Part shown: piece after piece, positions 18,782 through 31,600 of the stretch
Numbering within the stretch: the first letter of the stretch is position 1
How the letters are laid out: each line of letters begins with the position of its first letter
Source: JAWKOK01 sp963765875
GTDB lineage: Bacteria > Chloroflexota > Anaerolineae > Caldilineales > Caldilineaceae
Length of the DNA: 64,000 bases
Assembly: GCA_963765875.1 (NCBI GenBank)
Contig: CAVXYK010000007.1
Span: forward strand, 62,001-126,000
Reading direction: 5' to 3'
Translations under genes and position numbers: made by a program
Notes under the pieces: model-generated
What the model saw: the letters and a program-made list of their open reading frames with translations, nothing else
Database searches by the model: none
Told to the model about the DNA's origin: nothing

Positions 18782-19097
18782 ATTCGTGGACTGCTGAGAG
18801 CTGATTGTCGATGACTGTGCCATTGTGCGCAAAGGAATCCGTGCTCGGCTCTCTGAATCCGGTGGGTTTGAGATTGTTGGGGAAGTGGCCGATGGGCAAG
18901 AGCCAGTCCTTGTCGCGGTGGATCAGTGAGCCGACTCTACGGGCGCATATGACCATATTCTCGGCAGACTACATGCGGCTAGCCGCACCCAAGCCGCACC
19001 GTGGGCCGTGCGCAGAGGGTTGGCATCCGAGGACGAGATGAGCGCCGAAGAGGGACAGCAGACCACGTTATTCAACCAGCATACCCCGTTCAATTGA
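18782..19097 (+). pseudogene. Remnant NarL/LuxR-type response regulator
   Basis: The segment 18798-18925 encodes ELIVDDCAIVRKGIRARL and FEIVGEVADGQE, the start of a NarL receiver domain. It is joined almost directly to ISEPTLRAHMT (about 18922-18955) and LGRLHAASRTQAAPWAVRRG (about 18960-19018), the end of a LuxR helix-turn-helix. About 110 codons holding the phospho-acceptor aspartate and most of the HTH are missing, with at least two frame breaks. A terminator follows at 19141. No partner kinase is adjacent. Confidence 0.75.
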
Positions 19098-19140
19098 TCC
19101 AGTACCGTACAACAAACAGACTACAACAAAAGGATGATGA

Positions 19141-19167
19141 GCCGCCCCCACGAGGCGGCGTTTTGTT
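19141..19167 (+). terminator. Rho-independent terminator
   Basis: GCCGCC-cccacga-GGCGGC hairpin (19141-19159) followed by GTTTTGTT. It closes the lipoprotein / regulator-remnant transcript. Confidence 0.75.
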
Positions 19168-19691
19168 CTATGGAAAATCGATCGATTGTGCTGATGACAA
19201 GATGCTTTGCCCCGGCTATGCTTGCTATATGGATCTACCGCTCCTTTTGCTTGCCTCCAATTGATTCATAATTCACGATAGAGATACTGCAGCCACTCCA
19301 ACTGACACAATTTTCCGATCTTCGCAAGCGTAATGTGTATCGTAATCTTTCTATGCTACCTTATGATCAATATGTGCTGTCCCTCTAAAATTGATGAGGG
19401 GGCAGCGTATCTTTCTGATCGTTGTGACGTCACAATAAATGATAGACCGCGAAAAAGGCAGGGCCACGCACTCTGACGGCCATATCTCCCAGGTAGACAA
19501 GTATCAGTATGCCTTTCGCAAACGACATCGATTTTACAACTACTCTGAAGGAAAGTGGATAGTGCCTGTTAAGAGAAACTGGTCACCAATTCCTCTTAAT
19601 GGACTACGTCGCGACGGACTGCAAGCAAGCATCTTGGGTCCGTCCTATGAGTTCAAGCGACCCCGATCGTTCATTATGGAGGACAAACAAA
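19168..19691 (+). promoter_or_regulatory. Leader region of the giant surface protein gene
   Basis: No credible gene. It contains a perfect 14-bp palindrome TTGTGACGTCACAA (19422-19435), possibly a CRP/FNR-like operator with a short spacer, and an imperfect hairpin TTAAGAGAAACTGGT...AATTCCTCTTAA (about 19568-19599). A strong GGAGG (19678-19682) precedes the ATG at 19692. The regulatory reading is tentative. Confidence 0.4.
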
Positions 19692-22600
19692 ATGTTAAGT
19701 ACTATTATGGTGACGAACAGGCAGTGTAGGCGCCTTTTTTTGCCGGTAGTCGAAGGATTTGCCGCGACACGACCGGTTCTGACGCGATTGGTTTTCGCCG
19801 CGCTAATGGTCGTGTTACTCGTTTCGGCGCATGGGCGGCCAGCACAAGCACAGATTACGGCTTCGCTGGACCTCGTGACGAGCACCGGGCAAACAACGTA
19901 TGAGTCCGGGGAGGCATTCGAGTATGTCTTCTCTTTCGCCTGCTTTGGCGCTACTTGTCAAAATGCCGTACTCACGACTACCCTGCCGACTAACATCGAG
20001 TTCGTTGGGCTGCCGCCCAATTCGCTGATCGATGTCGCCAACTCAACCCTGCCGACAATTGGCTCGACGGGCGGCGGCATTACACTCGTTTTCGACAACA
20101 TTGATGGTGTTGAAAAGGGTCTGACAGCCGGCACCACAGGCGTCGTCAAAGTGATTGCACGCTATGCGCCTGGTACCACGCCGGGGACGCCGACCTCGCT
20201 TCCGTCTACGATCGATGCAGACAATGCTGATCCGGTGACGCCGCCGACGGTTGACCTCATCAACAGCGGTGCTTACAGTGCCAGCGCAAGCAAGAGTCCG
20301 CCGCCCAATACGGTTGTCGGTTTTCCCATGGAGTTCACGATCGAGCTCTGTGTCCCGGCAAAGGGCGGCATCAACTTGGGCGGGGTGAGCTTCCTCGATA
20401 CCCTGCCGGCCGATGCCAGGTTTGTGTCGGCCGAAGGAACCTATAACTATACACCTGCTGTCTCGCCTGATATCGGCGGTACCGTGCAGTTTACCGGCCT
20501 GCCGGACGTGCCGGCCGGCACCTGTCTGACCCGAACCGTAACTTTGACCTATGACACGTTGCCGGCCGATCCAGCCAAAGCAAATACGGTCGATGTGACA
20601 GCCACGCCCGCAGGATGTGCAGGCAATCCAGATCCGCTGCCCGAATATTGCGGCACCGATCCCGACGATGTTGAACGAACAGAGAATGCTGTCGGCAATT
20701 TTACCGTCACCGTGCCCACCCCGACGACCGGCGGCGGCAAGACGTCAACCAGCCCTTCTTCCTTCAGCGGTACCGAGGCACTGGCCGGCGAGCAGGTTAC
20801 CTATACGGTAGCAGCGTCAAACGACGGATTTGTGGACCTGAACAGCGTGGTCATCACGGACGCCATCCCAGCCAATGTCACTGTGACCGGATTTCAGGCG
20901 GTTCCCGGCCCAAGTTCCGCTGTCACTGTGTCCTACCAACTTGACAATAATCCGACTTGGAATATCTTCGGCACATACAGCACCCTTACGGAAATAACTT
21001 CGGTCGTCGCCAGACAGCATTGGCGACGTTACCGCTCTTCGCTGGGAGATCGGTACATTGGCTGTCGACGCGCAGGGTATCGGCGAGTCGTGGAGCGCGG
21101 ACGTCAAAACTGAGGTCGTGGGTGGTGAAAGCCCCGGAAACAGTTTTGGTAACTGTGTGGGTGTCACAACCGATCCGGCTGATGGAAGCGGCGCACAGAG
21201 CGAGCAGGTCTGCAATACGGTCAATGTTATCGACGAACGCGCCATTCCGCGCCTATCCAAGTCTCAGGATCCATCAGGACAGCTGCTGCCGGGCGTTGTC
21301 ATAGACTACGAACTGACGCTGACCAATGACGCGGTGGCGCATTTGGACTTGCCTAACCCCATGATCGCCGATCTTCTGCCGCCCCAGCTTGAATATGTTG
21401 CGGGTTCCGCTGCATTCGACGCAGGCGCCAGTTCCACCGCCATCGCGCCTGCCATTACCGTAACCGAGAATTTTAGCGGTTCCCAAACGCTGATCCGATG
21501 GGACTGGGACGGCGCCAGTGCCTACAGTCTTCCGCCGGGCGAAAAACTAGTCGTCACACTTCAGGCCAAAGTGCCTGACGGTACACCGCCAGGCGTTTAT
21601 ACCAACGCCGCGGTCTTGGCTGACTACGATCAACCGTTGGATCCGGACGGAAGCAGCGGCCCGGCGAACATCCTCCTCTGTAAGGACGGAGACCAGGCCT
21701 ATGTGGATGAATATGACCTAGACGGCGACGGCAACAAAACGGAAACAAGCTGTCAAGGCCCGCGTAACTTCGAGGTCGGCATTAGCCTCGAAATGGTCTC
21801 TGAGAAGCTCGTGCGTGGTGAGCTCGACTGCGAAAATCTCAATGGTCCAAGTTGTGAAGCCGCAGACTTCAATAAGCTCGGCCTGACCGTGCCCGGCGGC
21901 GATGTTGACTGGAAACTGCGACTTTCAAATGACAGCAATGTGTCGCTTGACCGCATCACGGTGGTCGATATTCTGCCCATCCCCGGTGACACTGGCGTGG
22001 TTGCACCGGGTGCTCGCGGCAGTAAGTGGCGTCCGTACCTGGCGGGTCCGGTCGTCGGCCCGACGGCAACCTTAAGCGGGACAACGCCAGTGCCGTTCAC
22101 CGTCTTCTACAGCACGTCCAGCATCCCCTGTCGTACCGATCTGGTAGCGGCGGGACCGGCCGGTTGTGAAGATCCGGAATGGACCACGATTCTGCCGGCA
22201 GATCCGACGACCGTACGGTCGTTCAAGGTCGACTTCTGTACCTATGACGCCGGCGGGAACATTGTCAGCTGTCTTGAACTGCCGCGCAGCGATGGGCTCG
22301 AGATCGTCTTCCCCATGGTGGCGCCCAACGAAGATCCCAATGATCCCTATACCGACATCTCGTGCAATACGCCTGCGAATGACAGCTTCGATCCAGATGC
22401 GGTCGGCAAAGAAAACTGCCAAATCGCTTGGAATTCCTTTGGTTATACGGCATACGAGGCGGGAGGCGCTGCAGATGCACTCAAGCTGCTGCCCTCTGAA
22501 CCGCTGCGCGTCGGCGTGCGCGCCGGCACGGATGAAGTTAATTCGGCTCTTGGTGATTTTGTCTGGCTCGACATTGCCGGTCAGCAGGCCGATGGCATCC

Positions 22601-25600
22601 AACAGCCGGAAGAGCCCGGCATCAATGGCGTGCGTGTCGAACTCTGGGATCCGGGCCCGGACGGCGATCCCAATACGGGCGACGATATTCCGGTCGACCT
22701 AAACAATGACGATCAAGTCGATTTCCGTTTGACATCCGACAACGAATCCGGCAATCCCGGCTACTATCTTTTCGGCGAGTTGCCGGCCGATGACTACTAC
22801 CTGCGCTTCTACCCGCCCGGCGGGTTTACACCGCCGCCCGGCACGCCGAACGTAGGCGACTATGGTTCCAGTCCTACTGACGCTACCGGAGCGCCGTCCG
22901 ACGCTGTTGACAGTGATGGCCAGCCGGACAGTAGCAATCTCTATCTATATACCGAGACGATTACCCTTCCGGCCAATACCGACGATCTGAGTTGGGATCA
23001 GGGTCTCTGGCTGCCCACCGACTATGGCGACGCGCCCAATGGTGACACGCTGGTCGGCTATCCCGTCCAAGCCTCGCATATGATCACGCCGGCACTCGCC
23101 GCCCGCCACATTATCTCGAGCGGCATTCAGATTGGCGCCACGGTGGATGGCGAGCTGGATGGACAACCCGACCCATTGGCCCACGGCGATGACAACGCCA
23201 CCTCCGATGACGAGGACGGCGTCACGTTCCAAAAATATGTCGGCACGGCCGAGAAACCCAGTGCGGTTTTGGTCATCGGCGAGGCGACCACCATCGACGT
23301 GCTCGTCTCCATTCCCGATGATCCGACCACGACCGAGACCGAAGAGGGTAACCTGAGCGCCTGGCTCGACTTCAACGGTGACGGTATCTGGCAACCCGGA
23401 GAGCAGATCGCAGACGATCTGAAAGCGTCCGGCGCAAACCAGACTATCTCTGTGCCGGTTGCTGCCGATGCCTTCACCGGCGCAACCTCTGGCGTGACCT
23501 ATGTCCGCTTCCGCTGGAGCAGCCAGGAAAACTTGGAACCCGGCGGCATTGCACTCGACGGTGAGGTGGAGGATTACGCGGTTCAGCTGATTCCTGCGCC
23601 CGACAAGTCGATCACGGCCACCTCCGAGGGCCACACCGACAACGGCACGGACAGCAACCCGGATCTGACCATCGGCGAGATCGTCCGCTACCGAATGGTG
23701 GTGGCGCTGCCCGAAGGCGCCATGAACAATATCACCATCACCGACACGCTGCCTGTGGGGCTGGCCTATCTGCCCACGCCGCCTGAGACCGTCAATCTGG
23801 CGTTGGTCTCCAATGTATCGATGACGACAACCGGGTTGGCCGGCGCTGAGGTCATCGCCGGCACAGTGAATACCGTGCCGACCTACGACTTCTCGGCCGG
23901 CGTGACCCCGAACCAGGGTGACGGCAACGATCCCGTCTTCAACCTGGGCAATATCACCAATAACGACAGCGACGATGATCTGGAGTATGCGATCATCGAG
24001 TTCAACGCACTGGTCGAGAACGTGTTGGCCGATCAGGATCCCGGCACGCGTGATAATACCTTCACTGTGAGCTGGGACGATACGGCCAACAACCCGGCCT
24101 TTAGCGCCACCTCCGACACGGTCACTATCGACATCGTCGAACCGGTCATGGAAGTGGAAAAGAGCCTGGATACACCGCTGCCCTCGCCCTTGGGTCCGGG
24201 CGCGACCGTGCGCTACTTCATCACCTTCACCCACGCAAGCGGCAGCAACGCCGACGCATTTGATGTGGTGTTAAGCGACGAGATTCCCGCTGGTCTGGGG
24301 AATATTTCTGTCGCGAATGTGACTTCAACCAACCTGGTGACGGCGCCGACAACCGCTGATGTGATCATCTTGAGCAACACGGTGACGGTTTCGACCGCCG
24401 CCGGAGTAGCGAAGCCCGTTGAACGTCCCGATCAGCGGTACTGTGACGGTTGAGTTGACGGCGCGATCTGACCACGGCTCTGACCCCTGGACAGGTTGTG
24501 ACCAATACCGCGGTCTTGGACTGGAGCAGTCTGCCCGATACGGGCACGCCTGCCGGCGAGGCCGGCAACGAAACCGGTTCGACCACGCCCGGCGATTCGG
24601 GCGCGGCCAATGGCGAGCGCAACGGCGAGCGGTCCGGGCGCCGAACGCCACCGATCTCAACAACTACGAAGCCAGCGATCCGGCTGACTTCACGGTCGAC
24701 GGTGAGTACGGCGATCTGCCCTCTCCTTACAATACGACCCGCGCCGATGGCGGCGCAGCCCACCTGGTAAGCCATACCAACAACGCTTTCCTCGGTGCGG
24801 CGTACGACATAGATGACGATGGTGTCCCGGACGTGAATGCCGGGCAAAGTGCAGCTACAGCCGGCGGCGACGACGGCGACGTTGACGGCGATGACGAGGA
24901 CGGCGTGGTCTTCATGACGCCGCTGGAGCCGAATTCGACGGCGAAGATCAGCGTGACGCTGGGATCGCCAGGTGCCCTGAGCGCTTTCATCGACTTTGAC
25001 AATGATGGAACGCTTGATGAAGTAGAGGTTACGGGAATCACGGGACCCGGCACGTTGCCGACCGGTTTGACGGCAAACGACTTGGTTTTCGACACACTTG
25101 GCGTCTACGAACTAACAATCAAGGTGCCAACGACGACAACGACATCGGCTCCGATCTACAGCCGCTTCCGCTTCACCGAGAACGCAGGTGAGGGTGGGGC
25201 CAGTCCAGACGGCAACGCGCTTTCGGGCGAGGTCGAGGACTACGTGCTGATGAGCCTGGGCGACCGTGTCTGGCTGGACAGCAACGCCAACGGTGTGCAG
25301 GACTCAGGCGAGACAACCGGCATCCAGACCGTGGTGGTCAACCTGCTGGACGGTAACGGCGATCCGGTGCTGGACGGGGCAGGCGTTGCCATCACGACGA
25401 CGACGAGCATCACCGGCGCCTACTACTTCGGCGGCCTGCCGGAAGGCGACTACATCGTGGAGATCGACCCGGACAATTGGGCGGACGGCAACGTCTTTGG
25501 TCTTGGCGGAACGTACGAAGGCGCCCTGGGCAGTCCAGGCGCCGGCGGTGATAACGCCGACAATACGGATGACAACGGGTCGCCGGACGGCCTCGCCGTG

Positions 25601-28600
25601 CTGACGTCTCCGACAGGCATCCGCAGTGGCGTGATCGATCTGGCCATCGGAGCCGAATCGGATACCGACGGCGATACGAGCAAGAACACCAATCTGACGG
25701 TCGACTTCGGCGTCTACGAGCCTGTTGAGTTGGGCGACCTGATCTGGTTTGATGCCAACAGCAACGGCGTCTACGATACCGGTCAAAGCGGCGGAATCGC
25801 CGATGAATTCGGTGTTGATGGAGTGACGGTGGAAGTCTACAAGCCGGCGAGGACCCGGCGACTGCTACGGCCTTCCGCAGTACAGTGACGACTAACGGCG
25901 GGCGCTATGTCTTTAGTGATCTGCCGCCCGGTGATTACTTCGTTCACATCCCTGCGAGCGAATTCGGCGTTGGGGGCAAACTGGAAGACATGCTGTCGAC
26001 AGTCGACCCAAACAACGTTGCCATCGATCCGGACAACAACGTGAATGAAGAAGGCAGTGGCACAGGTGGTGGCACTGGCGACGAGAACGGCGTGGACGAT
26101 CCAGCCCCGGCCACCAATGGCATTTCATCAGGAGTAGTGAGTCTGGCGTTGACCGAAGAGCCAACTGGCGAAAATGTGTCGACTCCTACGACGGGCTCTG
26201 CGTCCGACAATGACTCGAACTTGACGGTGGACATGGGCTTCTTCGAGCCCCTATCGTTGGGCGACTATGTGTGGCTGGATGCCAACTTCAACGGCGTGCA
26301 GGATGATGGTGCGAGCGGTGTCGACGGTCTGATCGTAAATCTGCTCGACGGCAACAACAATCCGGCCACCTATCCGGATGGTACGCTTGTGCCCTCGACA
26401 ACGACGGCCACGGGCGGCATCAACAATGCGCCTGGCTACTATGAATTCAGTGGTCTGGCCCCGGGTGAGTACATCGTGGAGGTCCTGGTGGCCGGGACCG
26501 GCTACGGCGCGACGAAGGGTGGCGCCGATCCGGATGATCCGGGTGGAAACGGCGACAATACCGATTCCAACGGCATTGAACCGACGGGCGGTGCAGGCAC
26601 GCCGACGACGGATGCGATACGTACGTTGCCGGTGACGCTGGTCTCGCGCGACGAGCCGACGAACGACGGGGATACGGATCCCAACTCGTACAACACAAAT
26701 CTGACCGTAGACATCGGCCTTGTTCAGTTCGACTACGGCGATCTGCCTGACGGCTACAAGACAACCTTGGGCGCCGGCGGCGCATCGCACGTGATCAGCG
26801 GCACCAATGTCTATCTGGGCGAGCGTGTGGATGCCGAAACGAATGGTCAGCCGGGCGTGAATGCCACGGGCGACGACGTCGACGCAACACTGAATGATGA
26901 GGATGGCGTAATCTTTGTGACACCGCTGGAGCCGGGTTCGACGGCCGTGATCAGCGTGACGCTGGGCTCGCCTGGCTACCTGAGCGCCTTCATCGACTTC
27001 AACGACGACGGTGTCTTGGATGATGTCACTGCCGTGGGAATCGTCACTCCCGGCGGAGGAACGCTCCCGGGTGCTGCGTTGAGCGACCTGGCGTTGCTCG
27101 CCCCTGGTGAATACGCTATCACGATCAATGTACCGACGACGACAACGATGACGGCGCCGATCTACAGCCGTTTCCGTTTCACCGAAAATGCCGGCGAAGG
27201 CGGGGCAAATTCTGCCGGTCCGGCGCTATCGGGTGAGGTGGAAGACTACGTGCTGATGAGCCTGGGCGACCGTGTCTGGCTGGATGCCAACGCTGACGGC
27301 GTCCAGAATGACGGTGGCACGACCGCCGGCATTCAGAATGTGGTGGTGAACCTTTTGGACGGCAACGGCGATAAGGTGCTGGACGCTGCAGGGGATCCGA
27401 TCACGACGACGACGAGCATCACTGGTACCTACTACTTCGGCGGGTTGCCGGAAGGCGATTACATTGTTGAGATCGATCCGGACAACTGGGCCGTCGGCAA
27501 TGTATTCGGCATCGGCGGCGCCTATGAAGATGCCCTAGGTAGCCCGGGCGCTGGTACGGACGACAGCAATACCGATGACAACGGTATCCAGGACGGGATC
27601 GCTGCGTTGACCGGAATTCGCAGCAGCTCGGTCACACTCGCCGTCGGCGACGAGTCAGATACGGACGGCGACAGCGACAAAAATACCAACTTGACGGTGG
27701 ACTTCGGCGTCTACACGCCAGTCAGCGTCGGCAATCGCGTCTGGTTTGACGCTGACGGGGATGGTAGCCAGACTGCCGGTGAAATCAGTATAGACGGCGC
27801 AGAGGTCGAGATTCTGACGCCCGCTTTGGGTCCTGTGACAGACATCAACAACCAGACAGTTGTTTCCCAGACCACGGGAACTGATGGGCTCTACTTCTTC
27901 GACGACCTGCCGCCGGGCGACTACGTGATCCGCGTGACACCGCCAGGTGGTCAGGGCTACGTGGTCAGCAAGGGCGGTGACGATCCTGACACCGACGGCG
28001 ATAGCGATACCAACAACAACGGCCGCAACCAGGGTGATGCCGTAGCGGTCACCCATGCCGTGACGCTCCAGTCAGGCGGAGAGCCGGAGGGCGAGGGAAG
28101 TGACCTGCCCAGCGGCGCCGACACACCGATCGACAAGGACAGCAACCTGACAGTGGACGTGGGCTTCACCAAGCCGGTCTCGGTCGGCAACTACATCTGG
28201 CTGGACGAGAACGCCAACGGCCTGCAGGATGCAGGCGAAGTGCCCATTCCTGACGCCAAAGTGGAACTCTTCTTCACGCCGGACAACGGCACGACGCTGA
28301 CTCCGGCTACGCAGATCGACGGCACAACCGCAGTCGCGGCGCAGACGACCGGCGCGGATGGCCTGTATACCTTCGATAACCTGCTGCCGGGCAACTACGT
28401 GGTGCGTGTGACGCCGCCGGCGGGTCTGACACCCACGACGGGCGGCGCCGATCCAGACATCACGGGTGGCAATGAGAACATCGATTCCAACGGTGGGACG
28501 CTAACTGCCGGCGTGGTGGACAGCCTGCCGGTGGAACTCATCGCTGACGCTGAGCCGACCTTGGAGGATCCAACCGAGACAGTCGCTGACCCCAACAGCA

Positions 28601-31600
28601 ACCTATCCGTCGACTTTGGCTTCGTAGGCAGTTACGATCTGGGGTGACCTACCAGATACGACAACGTCCAATTCCTATCCTACCCGATTGATTGACAACG
28701 GCCCGCGGCATGCCATTCTGACTGGCGTCTTCCTGGGCGCCGGCGTGGATGGTGAGACGAACGGACAGCCGGCGGCTCGAGTGCGACGACAGGCGATGGT
28801 CGCAGACGAAGACGGCGTGGTCTTTGGACCGCTGCTACCAGGGACGACGGCCAAGATCACGGTGACCGCCTCTGTGGCCGGCTTCCTAAATGCATGGATC
28901 GACTGGAACGGCGATGGTACGCTCGACGACGCCACTGAGCAGATCTTCGGCGATGATGCGCCGCTGGTGCTAGGCGTGAACGTGCTGACGGTCAACGTCC
29001 CTGCGGTCACCGATCCAACCACTCCCTACACCGACCCGACCCCGTACAGCCGCTTCCGGTTCACGACCGGCGCCGGCAAGGCAACAACACCCACGGGTGT
29101 GGCCGCCAGTGGCGAGGTCGAGGACTACGTGCTCATGAGCCTGGGCGATACGATCTGGAATGACAATGGAGGTTCAGTGGGCGCCGGCGCGGTCAACAAT
29201 GGTGTGCAGGATGCCGGTGAAGACGGGATTGACGGAGTAAGAGTCGATCTCTACATCGATGCTAACGACAACAACGTGCTGGATGCCGGCGACACCTTCG
29301 TCGGCACGACGGACACGGATCCCAGCGGCAACTACCTATTCCGGGGTTTGCCTGCGGATGACTACATCGTGCACGTACATCCGGACAACTTCAACGCCGG
29401 CCAGCCCCTGGCAGGCCTGGGCAGCAGCACGGGCAACGGCGTGCCCGCCCCCGACCCGGACGGTACGCCGGATGATATCAACGCTGACGACAACGGTGAT
29501 GTAACAGCAGCCTTCGGCGGCGGCGTGGCCAGTCAAGCGGTGACGCTCTCTCCCGGTGGCGAATCGATCACGGACGGCGATACCGATCCAAACAGCAACC
29601 TGACGGTCGACTTCGGCTTCACCGAACCGGTCTCTCTGGGCAACTTCATCTGGCATGACGCCAATGCCGACGGCTTCCAGGACGGCGAGATTGGTGTGGC
29701 GGGCGCCATCGTCGAGCTCTTTGCCTCCGACGGTACAGGGCTTACGCCGGCCAAGGCGCTGGACGGAACAGATGTGATTTCGCAGACGACCTTAGCGAGC
29801 GGCTTCTACACGTTCACAAACCTGCCCCCGGGTGACTACGTGGTACGGGTCACGCCGCCGGCGGGGTACGAACTCGATCCCATTGGACCGACGGGGACGA
29901 TCCGGACGACCAACCCCAGCAACAACGATTCCAACGGCGTGCTCGTCAGGCGGCTTGATTCAGACGCCGCCCGGTGACGCTGCTGCCAGGTGACCGAGCC
30001 GATCGACGATGGCGATGGAGATGACAACAGCAATCTGTCAGTCGACATCGGGCTGGTAAACCGTGACTACGGTGACCTGCCAGACACGAGCACGACAACT
30101 GGCGACGGCACGGGTCCGAACAACTACCAGACGCTCAAGATCGACAACGGCGCAAGCCATGTCATCAACGGCGTCACCCTCGGGGCGACTGTGGACACAG
30201 AGCTCGACGGCCAGCCGAATGCGGATGCATCCGGCGACGGCCCCGACGAGGACGGCGTGGTCTTCTTGACACCGCTCATACCTAACAAGGAGGCCATCAT
30301 CCAGGTGACGGTGACGGACGCAGATACAGAGGCGTCCCTAAGTGCGTTCATCGACTTCAACGGCGACGGCAATCTAACTCAAGTGATGTACACGGCCATC
30401 GACGGCGGGCCGCCAACTGCCCCTTCCCTTCTAGGTGATATCCTACTGGCGTCGGGCGTCCATACCATCACTATCCAAGTGCCAGCCGACGCGATCGGCA
30501 CGATGCCCGCCCGCTTCCGGCTGACCGATGAACGTTTTCAGGGCGGCGACAGTGCAACTGGACCCGCCTCCAGCGGCGAGGTGGAGGACTATGTCCTGGC
30601 TTCGCTGGGCGACTACGTCTGGATCGACGCCAATGAAAACGGTATCCAGGACGGCACCGAGGGTGGCCTCAACGACGTGGTCGTCAAGCTACTCGACGGC
30701 AACGGCGAACCGGTCAAGGACGCCATGGGCGATGAAATCACTACCATCACCGCCAACGGTCCCACCGGTAATCCTGGCTACTATGAATTCCCGGGTCTGC
30801 CGCCTGGCGACTACAAGGTTGAGTTTGTGCCGCCGACCGGCTACAGCCTCACAACGCAAAATCAGACGGAGAACAACGGCAATGATACCAACGACAGCGA
30901 CGCCAATCCCGCGGACGGTGTCACCGATGCGGTGACCCTGACGGCAGGTGAGACTGACCTGACCGTGGACGCCGGGCTGATCGGTCCAAGAGACTTTGGT
31001 GATGCGCCCGACACCTATGGTACAACCGGCAGTGGCGGCGCCCGACACCTGGTGGTACCTGGCCTCTTCATTGGCGGTTCAGTCGATGCGGAAGCTGACG
31101 GTGTGCCGCAAGATGACGCTGACGGCGATGACGACGCAGCGAACGATGACGAGGACGGTGTCGACGCCTTGCCGACCTATACCGGTGGCGCCTATTCGAT
31201 TGACGTGTCGGTGACCAACACAACCACAGAACCGGCATATCTGTATGCCTATCTTGACTTCAACGGTAACGACATGTTCGATGATGATGAACGCTCAGTG
31301 CAGGTAGTGGTGCAGCGCCGCTGATACACCACAAACGGTGACGGTCACGTGGCCAACCCCGCCTCCCGGTCCGGATGACCAGACCTATCTCAGGTTACGG
31401 CTGGGCACGGACCCGTTAGAGGTCGCGAGCCCCACTGGCCCAGCCTCCGACGGTGAGATCGAGGACCATGTCGTACCGGTCGGCACTGTGCCGGTAACCC
31501 TCAGCTACATCTACGCCGAGGCTGCCGGCGACGGTGTCGTCAGATTCATCTGGCAAACGGCGACGGAGACAGGCAATGCCGGCTTCAACATTCTGGTGGA

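Noticed and set aside
22945..24234. Long minus-strand open frame opposite the giant surface gene
   Set aside because: The plus strand has recognisable DUF11/GEVED domains; the minus-strand product is low-complexity and matches nothing. It is a shadow caused by codon bias.
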